Shown here piece by piece: positions 1-8,990 of a stretch of DNA of 64,000 bases (position 1 is its first letter; every line of letters begins with the position of its first letter). The position numbers and the translations under genes are program-made. The stretch is from assembly GCA_002869535.1 (NCBI GenBank), contig PKUK01000001.1, positions 62,001 to 126,000 of the forward strand, written 5' to 3'. Below the pieces are notes generated by a model. It saw only the letters and a list, made by a program, of their open reading frames with translations, made no database searches and was not told the DNA's origin. Source of the stretch: Arcobacter sp. (GTDB lineage Bacteria; Campylobacterota; Campylobacteria; Campylobacterales; Arcobacteraceae).

Positions 1-185
1 TGAACTTTATTTTCCCCATATGCTCTTTGCCCTGCATTATATAGTGTTGCCACTTCATCTGCTTGGCTATATTTACTAATAGCTATTATTTTTACTATAT
101 GGTGATGTGAAACTTGAAGTCTTGCTGCTTCAACTTTTTCTATAACTTTGTCTAAATTTTCTACAGCTAACTCTTTTGTTAACAT
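1..185 (-). CDS. YggS/PLPBP family pyridoxal-phosphate homeostasis protein (N-terminal part, gene runs off the window)
   Basis: Only the first 61 codons lie in the window; the ATG is at 183-185 on the minus strand. The reading starts MLTKELAVENLDKVIEKV and contains IIAISKYSQADEV and a YGENKV stretch. These match the SK(Y/T)x lysine region that binds PLP and the FGEN motif of the YggS family. Family members bind pyridoxal phosphate and buffer its cellular level, without a known catalytic reaction. The gene is followed by rseP after 8 bases, so it begins outside the visible operon's end. The protein is cytosolic. Confidence is high for the family and nothing can be said of the C-terminus. Confidence 0.85.
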   Translation of the reverse strand, partial: MLTKELAVENLDKVIEKVEAARLQVSHHHIVKIIAISKYSQADEVATLYNAGQRAYGENKV

Positions 186-193
186 CTATTCTC

Positions 194-1246
194 CTACTTT
201 AATAATCTGTTGATATCATTGTAGATACCTAAAAGCATAAGTGAAGCAAGGATTACCCATCCTGCAACAGTTAAGTATAAAAATGCTTTATCACTAGGCT
301 TTCTTCTTGTAATGATTTCATAAAGGTTAAACATAATATGTCCACCATCAAGAGCTGGTATTGGAAGAAGATTTAAAACTCCCAAATTTACTGAAATTAG
401 TGCAGTAATTGTTAAAAGTGCAATAATACTTGATTGACTTGCATCTGAGATTACTTTTCCTATTGTTATAACTCCACCAACTTCACTACTAGGAATTACC
501 CCTTGAATTAGTTTTTGAACACCTTTAAAAATCATTTTTGATGATTCTATTGTTGTGTCATAGGCAAAAACTAAAGACTCAATAGGCGTCATATTTAAGG
601 TTACAACTTTTGGAGCTGGTGCAATACCTATCATTCTTTTTTTGATTTTTTCTTTAAAAATATTTTCACTATCACTAATATGAGGTCTTATTACTTTACT
701 AAGTATTACTCCATCTCTTTTAATATAAAATTTTAATGCACCTTGTGAATTTATAATTTGTTTACCAATATCTTTCCACTGCTTAACATCTGTATTATTT
801 ATTCTTAAAATCTCATCATTTACTTTTAGTCCAGCCTTATGGGCAGGAGAGTCAACTACAACTTGTCCAATAGTTGGACTTAAGGCATTTGCTCCGAGTA
901 GAGCAATTGTAAAATATAAAATTGCCGCAAGGATGAAGTTAGCAAAGGGACCTGCAAAAAGTATAATAATTCTTTGCCAAGGTTTTTTGTTGTTGTATGA
1001 ATCATTTCCAGCTTCTACTAAGCCAGGTTTTGTATCATCTTGACCTTTCATTTTTACATATCCACAAAGTGGTATTAGTGCAAATTGCCAGTTTGTTCCC
1101 ATCCAATATTTAGAAAAAAGTTTTTTTCCAAAACCAATAGAAAATACTTCAACTTTTATCCCAAAATAACGTGCTGCTAAAAAATGTCCTAGTTCATGGA
1201 AGAAGACTAAAAAAGAAAGAACCAGTAAAAAAGTTATAGTACCCAA
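194..1246 (-). CDS. rseP: Site-2 intramembrane zinc metalloprotease (RseP family, M50)
   Basis: A 350-residue inner-membrane protease. The first transmembrane helix carries the zinc motif HELGH (H17, E18, H21), and a PDZ domain follows at roughly residues 120-190. A late membrane segment contains NLLPIPALDGGH, the LDG motif that supplies the third zinc ligand. RseP-type proteases cut transmembrane anchors, classically anti-sigma factors, within the membrane. The length is normal for the family. It lies 8 bases downstream of pgsA on the same strand and is probably cotranscribed with it. The substrate in this organism cannot be told from the sequence. Confidence 0.93.
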   Translation of the reverse strand: MGTITFLLVLSFLVFFHELGHFLAARYFGIKVEVFSIGFGKKLFSKYWMGTNWQFALIPLCGYVKMKGQDDTKPGLVEAGNDSYNNKKPWQRIIILFAGPFANFILAAILYFTIALLGANALSPTIGQVVVDSPAHKAGLKVNDEILRINNTDVKQWKDIGKQIINSQGALKFYIKRDGVILSKVIRPHISDSENIFKEKIKKRMIGIAPAPKVVTLNMTPIESLVFAYDTTIESSKMIFKGVQKLIQGVIPSSEVGGVITIGKVISDASQSSIIALLTITALISVNLGVLNLLPIPALDGGHIMFNLYEIITRRKPSDKAFLYLTVAGWVILASLMLLGIYNDINRLLK

Positions 1247-1254
1247 AAATATCC

Positions 1255-1797
1255 TTAGTTTTTAAAATAGTCTCTTATATATTCATATCCTGAATATATT
1301 GTTAAAATTACTGCTAACCACAAAAGTTCAGTTGCAAAAGGCCAATTCATAATCAAAAAACCTATTGCAACCATTTGAATTACAGTTTTTATTTTCCCTG
1401 CCATTGTAGAGGCAACATTTTTGCCTTCAGCTACTGCAACAACTCTAAGTCCTGTGATAAAAAATTCACGAGAAAGTATCAAAAATACAGCCCAAGCTGA
1501 GGCTCTATCTATTACCATAAGACCTAAAAAACCCGCAAGCATAAGCATCTTATCTGCAAGAGGATCTAATATTCCACCTAGTTTTGTTATTTGATTCCAA
1601 GAACGTGCAATAAACCCATCAAAGAAATCTGTAACAGAAGCTATGACAAAAATTAGTCCAGCAAAATAGTCAAGCCAGCTAGGGTGCCAAGCAGAAAAGA
1701 AGCTTGAATCTCTATCAACTAAAAACCAAAGCATTAGCGGAGCTAATGCTATTCTTAAAAGAGCGAGTAAATTTGGAAGATTTAGTGCTTTTGACAT
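1255..1797 (-). CDS. pgsA: CDP-diacylglycerol--glycerol-3-phosphate 3-phosphatidyltransferase
   Basis: A 180-residue integral membrane enzyme of the CDP-alcohol phosphatidyltransferase family. The signature D-G-x2-A-R-x8-G-x3-D-x3-D is present as DGFIAR followed by TKLGGILDPLADK. It makes phosphatidylglycerophosphate, the first committed step to phosphatidylglycerol. Its start codon overlaps the stop of the upstream reductase gene by one base, so the two are translationally coupled. The order reductase-pgsA-rseP is the one known from Helicobacter (HP1014-HP1016 region, from memory). Confidence 0.93.
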   Translation of the reverse strand: MSKALNLPNLLALLRIALAPLMLWFLVDRDSSFFSAWHPSWLDYFAGLIFVIASVTDFFDGFIARSWNQITKLGGILDPLADKMLMLAGFLGLMVIDRASAWAVFLILSREFFITGLRVVAVAEGKNVASTMAGKIKTVIQMVAIGFLIMNWPFATELLWLAVILTIYSGYEYIRDYFKN

Positions 1798-2576
1798 TAT
1801 CTAAAAGTTGTCCCACCATCAACGATTAAAGTATGACCTGTAATCCATGATGCATCATTAGTACATAAGAAATAACAAGATTGTGCCAAGTCTTCTGGTT
1901 GACCAATTCTGTTTAGTGCAGAAAGTTCAGCTGTTTTTTGTTTAACTTCTTCATAGTTTGTAAATGCTTTAAGTGCATCAGTGTCTATTGGACCTCCTGA
2001 TACTGCATTTACTCTAATATTCATAGCTCCAAGTTCTGTAGATGCATATCTTACCATTGCTTCTACTGCTGCTTTATTTGTCCCATGACCTGCATAGTTT
2101 TCAATATATACTAAGTTTCCTGTTGAAGATAAAGAAACAATTGCTCCACCACCAACTTTTTCCATTCTTTTAGCAGCTTGTTGTGCTCCACAAACAAAGG
2201 CATTTACAGTTGCAGTATAGATATTATTTAATCCTCTAGGTTTTAGTTTCATAAACTTACCATATCCACCAACAACAGCTCGACCATAAATCATAGCGTT
2301 TGAAATAAAGAAATCAACTCTATCAAAATCTTTATCTATTTCTAAAAACAGCTCTTTGTATTTTTCTGGCTCTAGGATATTGAAAGGGTATGCTTTACAT
2401 TTTACACCAAATTTTTCTTCAACATCTTTACAGATATCTTCTGCAAATTGTTGGTTTGAATTATATGTAAAAGCAACATTTATACCATTGCTAGCAAATT
2501 TATAAACACACTCTTTTCCTATACCTTTTGTTCCACCAGAAATTACTAGTGTTTTACCCTTCATTTCGCTACTCAT
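1797..2576 (-). CDS. Short-chain dehydrogenase/reductase, FabL-like enoyl-ACP reductase candidate
   Basis: A 259-residue Rossmann-fold protein with the nucleotide-binding glycine motif SGGTKGIG (residues 13-20). The expected SDR catalytic Y-x3-K is absent. The spacing is Y161-x6-K168 (YAGHGTNK), which is the pattern of enoyl-ACP reductases FabI and FabL; the TKGIG glycine motif is closer to FabL. It overlaps dapA and pgsA by one base each, so it belongs to a tight operon. Helicobacter orthologues have been annotated as 7-alpha-hydroxysteroid dehydrogenase, which looks like a transferred name. The reductase role is an inference from the active-site spacing; the SDR fold is certain. Confidence 0.8.
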   Translation of the reverse strand: MSSEMKGKTLVISGGTKGIGKECVYKFASNGINVAFTYNSNQQFAEDICKDVEEKFGVKCKAYPFNILEPEKYKELFLEIDKDFDRVDFFISNAMIYGRAVVGGYGKFMKLKPRGLNNIYTATVNAFVCGAQQAAKRMEKVGGGAIVSLSSTGNLVYIENYAGHGTNKAAVEAMVRYASTELGAMNIRVNAVSGGPIDTDALKAFTNYEEVKQKTAELSALNRIGQPEDLAQSCYFLCTNDASWITGHTLIVDGGTTFR

Positions 2577-3463
2577 TATTTTATTACCTCATAGTTTTTA
2601 ATTACATCTTCAATTTTTTTCATATTCTCAGCACTTGGTTTTGTAAGTGGTAGTCTATACTCTAAAGTATCTATTAATCCTGCTAAATACATAGCAGCTT
2701 TAATTGGAATAGGATTGTTTTCACAAAACATAATTTTATTTAAAGCATAAAGGTCGTTATTGATAGTTCTACCTGTTTCATAATCACCTTCAAACACAGA
2801 TTTTACTAATTTGCTTTTATAATTAGGAAGTAAATTTGCAGTTACTGAAATGATTCCTTTTGCTCCATTTGCTAACATTGGAAAATCAATAAGGTCATCA
2901 CCTGAAACTACACAAAAATCAGCTCTTTTTGCATTTAGTTCAATTGCTCGCTCTAAACTTCCCGTTGCTTCTTTAATAGCATAGATATTTTTTATATCAT
3001 CAAAAAGTTTTATTGCTGTATCTGCTTCAATATCAACGCCAGTTCGTCCTGGTACGTTATAAAGCATAACTGGGATTTCAACAGATTGTGCTATTGCTTT
3101 GTAGTGTTCATAAAGTCCATCTTGCATAGGTTTATTGTAGTATGGTGCAACAGATAATATTCCGTCAGCTCCTACAGTTTGTGCATGTTTTGCTATATCA
3201 CAAGCTTCATGGGTAGCATTTGAACCAGCACCAGCTATTACTTTTACATTAGTTCCTTTACAAACTGCAACTGCAATTTCTATACACTCTTTATGTTCAC
3301 TATGCGATAGCGTTGCACTCTCTCCTGTAGTTCCTACTGGAACAACTGCATCCATTCCTTGTGCAATTTGTCTTTTTATTAAATATTCATAGCAATTAGT
3401 ATCTAGTTTCCCATTTTTGAAAGGGGTAATTAATGCTGTCATTGAACCTGTTATTATATTCAT
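2576..3463 (-). CDS. dapA: 4-hydroxy-tetrahydrodipicolinate synthase
   Basis: A 295-residue TIM-barrel lyase condensing pyruvate with aspartate semialdehyde, the first step specific to lysine and diaminopimelate synthesis. Family landmarks are all visible: GTTGESATL near the N-terminus, YNVPGRT with the catalytic tyrosine, and YAIKEATG with the Schiff-base lysine. The length is typical. A good ribosome binding site (AAAGGA, 6 bases before the ATG) supports the start. It lies 9 bases after the truncated haemoglobin gene and overlaps the reductase gene downstream. Confidence 0.96.
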   Translation of the reverse strand: MNIITGSMTALITPFKNGKLDTNCYEYLIKRQIAQGMDAVVPVGTTGESATLSHSEHKECIEIAVAVCKGTNVKVIAGAGSNATHEACDIAKHAQTVGADGILSVAPYYNKPMQDGLYEHYKAIAQSVEIPVMLYNVPGRTGVDIEADTAIKLFDDIKNIYAIKEATGSLERAIELNAKRADFCVVSGDDLIDFPMLANGAKGIISVTANLLPNYKSKLVKSVFEGDYETGRTINNDLYALNKIMFCENNPIPIKAAMYLAGLIDTLEYRLPLTKPSAENMKKIEDVIKNYEVIK

Positions 3464-3472
3464 TCTTTTCCT

Positions 3473-3937
3473 TTAAACTTTTACTATATCTTCTGGTAAT
3501 TTTAGACCTGTGTCAACATTTACCGTATGTTTTGAAAATGTTTCTAGATAGTTCCAAAAGCTTTTCTTTGCATCTTGTGAAATATCTACATTAGCTAAAA
3601 CTTGTTGCATACATCCTAGCCATTCAGTTCTTGCTTTTTCTGTAATTGAAAATGGCTCATGGGCCTTAATCATATCAAAGTGACCTACTGCTTGAGTATA
3701 ATATTTTGGACCACCACAAGCTTCAATAAAAAACTTTACATTGTGAGATTTAACTTTTGCTAACTCTTCTTCATCTTGAGGAAAAAAGTTAGAGATATCA
3801 CTATCAACTAACAAGTCATAAAAATCATTAAATAGTTTAACTAAACCATCTTCTCCTAACTCTTGATAAAATAAAGGTGTTGGTAAATCAAAATGAGGTT
3901 TTTGACCAAATTCTGTTTTACTTATCTTGTAATCCAT
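3473..3937 (-). CDS. Group II truncated haemoglobin
   Basis: A globin of 154 residues counted from the ATG at 3937. Two ATGs are possible: the one at 3946 has AAGG touching it, while the one at 3937 has AAGG 8-9 bases away, so 3937 is preferred. Group II landmarks are a GGPKYY stretch, a GHFDMIKAHEPF stretch holding the proximal histidine, and ARTEWLGCM with the tryptophan usual at G8. Such haemoglobins bind oxygen or NO and are linked to oxidative and nitrosative stress. The gene start overlaps the end of the M16 peptidase gene. The N-terminal 20 residues are an extension with no clear role. Confidence 0.85.
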   Translation of the reverse strand: MDYKISKTEFGQKPHFDLPTPLFYQELGEDGLVKLFNDFYDLLVDSDISNFFPQDEEELAKVKSHNVKFFIEACGGPKYYTQAVGHFDMIKAHEPFSITEKARTEWLGCMQQVLANVDISQDAKKSFWNYLETFSKHTVNVDTGLKLPEDIVKV

Positions 3938-5198
3938 CTTTATCATCCTTTTTTAAAATTAAAGTTGTAGAGTTATCTTCTTGTAAATATTTTTTTGCAA
4001 CTTTGACTATATCTTTTAGTTTTAGTTTTTGTATATTTTCTTCATATGAAAAAAGAGGTTTAACATTATCTCTTACAAAGTAACTCCCATATAAAGATGC
4101 AACAGAACTAGAACTATCAAGTGAAAAAATAAAATCAGCTTTTGTATTTATTTTTATTTTTTCTAAATCTTCTTCTAGGATTTTCCCTTTTTTGATTTCA
4201 TCAATTATACTCAAAATCTCTTTTTCAACAGCTTGTGCTTCTACACCTTCGTTACAAACGGCTACAAATAAGAAAAGACCTGGATCTTTTAGTTCTATAT
4301 TATATGCATAAATAGAGTTTACTAATCTTTTTTCATCAACTAATATTTTTTGTAAAATAGAACTTTTTCCTGAACTTAAAAGCTCACTTAGTGCTGATAG
4401 AGCTGTTTGATCTTTATGTTCAAAATTAGGTATATGATAAGACATAGCTAACATCTCTACTTGAGAATCTTTTTTAACTATTGCTCTTTTTGCACCATCA
4501 ATTTTTGGTTCAGTCATGTGAACAGTTGTTGGAATATCTTTTTTATTTTTTATATCTTTAAAATGTTTTTTAACTAATTTAAAAACATCATCTTTATTTA
4601 TATCCCCAGCAATTACTACTATTGCATTTTTTGGTTGATAATAAGTGCTATGAAAATCTCTAATATCTTTTATTGTCCAAGTTTTAATATCACTCATAAA
4701 TCCAATTGGAGTCCAATGATAAGGATGATAGATATAAGAATTATTGAAGAGTCTAAATTGTAAATATCCCATTGGATTATTATCTGTTCTCCAACGTCTC
4801 TCTTCTGCAACTACATCACGTTCAGGTTGAAACTCTTTATCTTTTAAAGTTAAGTTTTCCATCAAGTCAGCAAAAAGATTTAAAGATTTACCCATGTTTT
4901 TAGAACTTGATTTTATGTAATAGTGCGTATAGTCAAATGAAGTAGAAGCGTTATTAACTCCACCAAATCCTTTTACTATCTCATCGAATTCGCCAGCTTT
5001 TAGGTTTTTAGTTGATTTGAAATTTAGGTGTTCAAGCATGTGTGCTATACCACTTTTACCCATAACTTCATTTCTACTTCCAACTTTATAAAAGATATCA
5101 GTAGATACAACATTTGAACCATTATCCATAGGAATAGCTACTATTTGTAATCCATTGTCTAAAGTTTTTGTAAAATATTTTGGTAGACTATTACTCAT
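3918..5198 (-). CDS. M16 family zinc metallopeptidase (pitrilysin-like)
   Basis: A 426-residue peptidase of the M16 family with the inverted zinc motif HxxEH, seen as AHMLEHLNFK, and the downstream glutamate region ERDVVAEERRWR. The open frame extends upstream to 5255 and would add a signal-like stretch. The ATG at 5198 has a strong AGGAG five bases ahead, while the upstream GTG has none, so the cytoplasmic form is preferred. Orthologues sit between pyrD and dapA in Helicobacter and Campylobacter, the order seen here. The substrate is unknown. The second half is the usual structurally duplicated M16 domain. Confidence 0.9.
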   Translation of the reverse strand: MSNSLPKYFTKTLDNGLQIVAIPMDNGSNVVSTDIFYKVGSRNEVMGKSGIAHMLEHLNFKSTKNLKAGEFDEIVKGFGGVNNASTSFDYTHYYIKSSSKNMGKSLNLFADLMENLTLKDKEFQPERDVVAEERRWRTDNNPMGYLQFRLFNNSYIYHPYHWTPIGFMSDIKTWTIKDIRDFHSTYYQPKNAIVVIAGDINKDDVFKLVKKHFKDIKNKKDIPTTVHMTEPKIDGAKRAIVKKDSQVEMLAMSYHIPNFEHKDQTALSALSELLSSGKSSILQKILVDEKRLVNSIYAYNIELKDPGLFLFVAVCNEGVEAQAVEKEILSIIDEIKKGKILEEDLEKIKINTKADFIFSLDSSSSVASLYGSYFVRDNVKPLFSYEENIQKLKLKDIVKVAKKYLQEDNSTTLILKKDDKDGLQDK

Positions 5199-5268
5199 TA
5201 ATTCTCCTGCAAATATAAATAAAAGTGAGAATTGTATTAGTATCAATTTTATCACTTTTTATCATTTT

Positions 5269-6330
5269 TTATTTTTTTAAATCAGCACCAACTGCTTGGG
5301 CTATATTTGTAAAACCATCTTCTTCAAGAAGTTTTAACATTCCTTCATTTATGTTTTTTACCATTGATGGGCCTTCAAAGATAAGTCCTGAATAGACTTG
5401 AACTAATGAAGCTCCGGCTTTTATTCTTCTATATGCATCTTCAGGAGTTGATATACCACCCACTGAGATTAAAATTGTTTTTCCAAAAAGTTCATGGGCA
5501 ATCTCTTTAAAAAGTTCATATGACTTCTGTGATAGAATTGCACCACTTATCCCTCCAAAGCTTTGACAGCCTGGAAGTAAATCATAATCAATAGTTGTAT
5601 TTGTAGCAATAATTCCAGCTGCTCCTGCTTTTACAGCAGTTTTACATAAATCAATTGCAACCTTAGCTTCCATATCAGGAGCAATTTTTAAAAAGATTGG
5701 TTTATCTGTTTGCTCTTTTGCCATAGAAAAAAGCTCAGTGATAAACTTTTCATTTTGTAAGTCCCTAAGATTTGGTGTATTTGGACTAGATATATTTATC
5801 ACTATATAATCACTAATATCTTTAAACTTATTAATTAAAACCTTATAATCACTTAATGCCATATCTTCAGGTGTTGTTTTATTTTTCCCAATATTAGCAC
5901 CAACTGGTATAACATATGGAAAAACTTTTCTAAGGTTTTTAGCCACATCATATGAACCTTTGTTATTAAATCCCATAGCATTTTGAACTGTTTTTTGTTC
6001 TGGATATCTGAACATTCGTGGCTTTGGATTTCCATCTTGTGCACGTGGTGTCATAGTTCCAATTTCCGTAAAACCAAAACCTAAAGCCATCATAGATTCT
6101 ATCATAGTTGCATTTTTATCAAATCCAGCTGCTAAACCAACAGGATTTTTAAAATTTATTCCTAAAATATCTTGAGATAATCTATGGTCTATTATAAAAT
6201 TTCTATTCACCATATAATTATTAAGTGTTCTACAATAAGGTAATTTTGTTAATCCAAACTCGGCAATGTTGTGTGCTGTTTCTGGTTCAAAATTAAATAA
6301 CAGTTTTTTTAATGTGTTGTAGTTAAACAA
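5269..6330 (-). CDS. pyrD: Dihydroorotate dehydrogenase, class 2 (quinone-dependent)
   Basis: A 353-residue flavoprotein of pyrimidine synthesis that oxidises dihydroorotate to orotate and passes electrons to the quinone pool. Class 2 features are the N-terminal helical extension (LLFNFEPETAHNIAE) that reaches the membrane, NPVGLAAGFDKNA, the serine-containing substrate loop VINISSPNTPNLRDLQ, and the FMN-binding SVGGIST and GASLVQVYSG segments. The length is normal. It lies upstream of the M16 peptidase on the same strand with a 70-base gap to that gene's chosen start. Confidence 0.95.
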   Translation of the reverse strand: MFNYNTLKKLLFNFEPETAHNIAEFGLTKLPYCRTLNNYMVNRNFIIDHRLSQDILGINFKNPVGLAAGFDKNATMIESMMALGFGFTEIGTMTPRAQDGNPKPRMFRYPEQKTVQNAMGFNNKGSYDVAKNLRKVFPYVIPVGANIGKNKTTPEDMALSDYKVLINKFKDISDYIVINISSPNTPNLRDLQNEKFITELFSMAKEQTDKPIFLKIAPDMEAKVAIDLCKTAVKAGAAGIIATNTTIDYDLLPGCQSFGGISGAILSQKSYELFKEIAHELFGKTILISVGGISTPEDAYRRIKAGASLVQVYSGLIFEGPSMVKNINEGMLKLLEEDGFTNIAQAVGADLKK

Positions 6331-6386
6331 ATCGTTCCTTTTATATATTTTGGTATTTTATCTAAAACTTTGTAAATATTTCTTTA

Positions 6387-8096
6387 TTAAATATTTGCTA
6401 AATTATGAAGTCTCTTATATTCGTCGCAGTTTGATAGTAACTCATATTCAGTTCCTTGGCAAACAATTTTACCACCTTTGAATACTGCAATTTTATCAGC
6501 ACTTTTTATTGTACTTAATCTATGTGCAATTACAAAAGTAATTCTATCTTTACTAACATCATCAATAACTTCTGAAATTATTGATTCACTCTCATTATCA
6601 AGTGCTGAAGTTGCTTCATCTAAAATCAATATTTGAGGGTCTTTATATAAAGCTCTAGCTATTGCTATTCTTTGTCTCTGACCTCCACTTAAGTTTGTTC
6701 CAAACTCATCAAGTTTTGTTTGAACCCCATTCTCAAGTGACATTACAAAGTTATATGCGTGAGCTTGCTTAAGAGATTCAATTACTCTTTCCTCATCAAT
6801 TTCTTGTCCATAGGCAACATTTGCAGAGATGGTATCATTGAAGATATAAACCCTTTGGGTTACTATTGAAATTTGATCTCGAAGTGATTTGATATTTATG
6901 TTTTTTATACATTTATCATTAAAAAGTATTTCACCTTCACTTATTTCATAAAATCTGATAATCAAATTTACTAAGGAAGATTTTCCACCACCACTATCAC
7001 CAACAAGTGCTATCTTTTCACCTCTTAAAGCTTTTAAATTAATATTTTCTAAAGCAGTAAATCCATCATATTGTAGTTTGATATTTTTAAACTCAACTGC
7101 TTCTATTTTTGTGGGAAAAGAGTCACTTCCTGTTAGAATAGTTGCTTTTGTATTAAATATTTCATTAACTCTTTCATTGGCTGCAAGGGCATCTTGCATT
7201 TTATTGTATAGACTTGATAATCTTTTTATTGGAGTATAGAGCATAAATAGTGCTGTCATAAAAGAGAAAAATGAACCAACACTTAACTCTCCCCCAATAA
7301 CTTTATGTCCACCTACAACAATTACTACAGCAACTGCAATTGAACCTAAAGTTTCCATTATGGGAGATACAAGTTCATTTGTTTTGACTGATTTTATATT
7401 TATATGAAAAAAGTTTTTATTATGGGCTGCAAATTTCTTTGCTTCGATTAATTCAGTCGAATTTGCTTTGATTATCTCTATATTATTAAATGTTTCACTT
7501 AAATTTGTAGTAATATCAGAATTTGATTCTTGAGATCTAAAAGATAGCTTTTTCATCTTTTTAGCTAACACAGTTAAAGGGTATATTGCCATTGGAAGTA
7601 CAACTAAGCCATAAAATGCCAACTCTGTACTTTGATATATAACAACCCCAACAAGGGCAACGATTGTTAAACTTTCTCTAATAAATTCTGCAATTTGATT
7701 TGATACTGCTGTTTGAATTCTATTTATATCATTTGTGATACGAGAAATTAATTCTCCACCATGTCTTTTTTGAAAAAAATCAATATCTAAAGTTAAAACA
7801 TGAGCTAAAAGTTTATCTCTTACTATTCTAACAATATCTTGTCCTATATATGAGATATAGTATGCTTGAATATACCCTCCAAACCCTTTAGCAAAATATA
7901 AAGCTATAACTATGAATGGAAGAACCTGCAACATATGAGCATCTTTTGCTATAAATATTTCATCAAGTAGCGGTTTGATAACATAAGCACTTCCACTTGT
8001 CCCTGCTGCAACTAATGCCATACCAATAAAAGCGTAAAAAAATTTTAAAATATAATTTTTATAATAAGGTATATATTGTCTAAAAAAATCTTTCAT
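6387..8096 (-). CDS. ABC exporter, MsbA-like fused permease/ATPase
   Basis: A half-transporter of 569 residues: six membrane helices in the first 320 residues, then a nucleotide-binding domain. Walker A is GDSGGGKSS, the signature is LSGGQ, and Walker B is ILILDEAT followed by an H-loop (VIAHRLST). The frame stays open to 8126, but the ATG at 8096 has AGGAG close upstream and the earlier one has none. The protein is of the lipid A flippase MsbA type; a peptide or drug substrate cannot be excluded. It lies between pyrD and the cytochrome oxidase operon on the same strand. Confidence 0.88.
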   Translation of the reverse strand: MKDFFRQYIPYYKNYILKFFYAFIGMALVAAGTSGSAYVIKPLLDEIFIAKDAHMLQVLPFIVIALYFAKGFGGYIQAYYISYIGQDIVRIVRDKLLAHVLTLDIDFFQKRHGGELISRITNDINRIQTAVSNQIAEFIRESLTIVALVGVVIYQSTELAFYGLVVLPMAIYPLTVLAKKMKKLSFRSQESNSDITTNLSETFNNIEIIKANSTELIEAKKFAAHNKNFFHINIKSVKTNELVSPIMETLGSIAVAVVIVVGGHKVIGGELSVGSFFSFMTALFMLYTPIKRLSSLYNKMQDALAANERVNEIFNTKATILTGSDSFPTKIEAVEFKNIKLQYDGFTALENINLKALRGEKIALVGDSGGGKSSLVNLIIRFYEISEGEILFNDKCIKNINIKSLRDQISIVTQRVYIFNDTISANVAYGQEIDEERVIESLKQAHAYNFVMSLENGVQTKLDEFGTNLSGGQRQRIAIARALYKDPQILILDEATSALDNESESIISEVIDDVSKDRITFVIAHRLSTIKSADKIAVFKGGKIVCQGTEYELLSNCDEYKRLHNLANI

Positions 8097-8134
8097 ATCT
8101 CTCCTAAAAATTAGGATTATATCCAAATATTACT

Positions 8135-8983
8135 TCATAACAAAATATTGATTGATAATAAGATCATAAGTAGTGTTATATAGATGTTTATAGCAATAAA
8201 AACCTTTAAATAGTTGTGCTGTTTTCTAAGTTGAAAAACAGAGTATAAAGTATAAAGTACTAGTAGAAAAATAAGCAAAAATATAATATTTGATTTTATA
8301 GGAAATAATGCAACTGTAAATAGTCCACAAATTATTGTCAAAAGTAACCAGACAAAAGTAATTCTTTCTAATCTTTGTACGCCAAAAGTATTTGCAACTG
8401 TATTAAAGCCTGCACTTTCGTACTGTTTGTGATACTTTAATATAAGAAGCCAAAAATGGGGTATTTGCCAAACTAAATAAAATAGTCCAATTGCCAAAAA
8501 TCTAATATCAGTAATTTCTCCACCTCCAGCTAACCAACCAATAAGAGGAGGAATAACCCCTAAAATTGCACCATAAACAGCTGCATAGACAGTTGTTTTT
8601 TTTGTTTTAGTATAGACAAAGTTATATAAAATTATTACACTAGTAAAAATTATTATACCTACATAATTTAGACTAAAAAATATAGTTATATAAGATAATA
8701 AAATTAAGCCTAAAGAGATAATTAAGCCTTCTCTTGGACTGATTTTACCAGATGCAATAGGTCTATTTTTTGTTCTTGCCATTTTTGCATCATCAAGGTA
8801 TTCTTGGTATTGGTTTAAGGCACTAACTCCAAGTGCTAAAAGTAAAACTCCTATTAATGGATATATTATGTCAAAACTTATTTCCTCTCTTACAAGAATA
8901 AAAGAGAAAACAGAGGAAAGAGTTACTGCAAATGACAATTTAAATTTTGTTAAGACTAAAAAATCTTTTAAGTTTATAGACAT
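8135..8983 (-). CDS. ctaB: Protoheme IX farnesyltransferase (haem O synthase)
   Basis: A 282-residue UbiA-family membrane prenyltransferase with about eight membrane helices. The prenyl-diphosphate motif is NQYQEYLDDAKMARTKNRP in the second cytoplasmic loop. It converts haem b to haem O by adding a farnesyl group, needed for the oxidase encoded immediately upstream. It starts 7 bases after the subunit II stop, so it is the last gene of the oxidase operon. No haem A synthase (CtaA) gene is visible nearby, so whether the enzyme holds haem O or haem A cannot be decided here. Confidence 0.92.
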   Translation of the reverse strand: MSINLKDFLVLTKFKLSFAVTLSSVFSFILVREEISFDIIYPLIGVLLLALGVSALNQYQEYLDDAKMARTKNRPIASGKISPREGLIISLGLILLSYITIFFSLNYVGIIIFTSVIILYNFVYTKTKKTTVYAAVYGAILGVIPPLIGWLAGGGEITDIRFLAIGLFYLVWQIPHFWLLILKYHKQYESAGFNTVANTFGVQRLERITFVWLLLTIICGLFTVALFPIKSNIIFLLIFLLVLYTLYSVFQLRKQHNYLKVFIAINIYITLLMILLSINILL

Positions 8984-8990
8984 AGTATTC

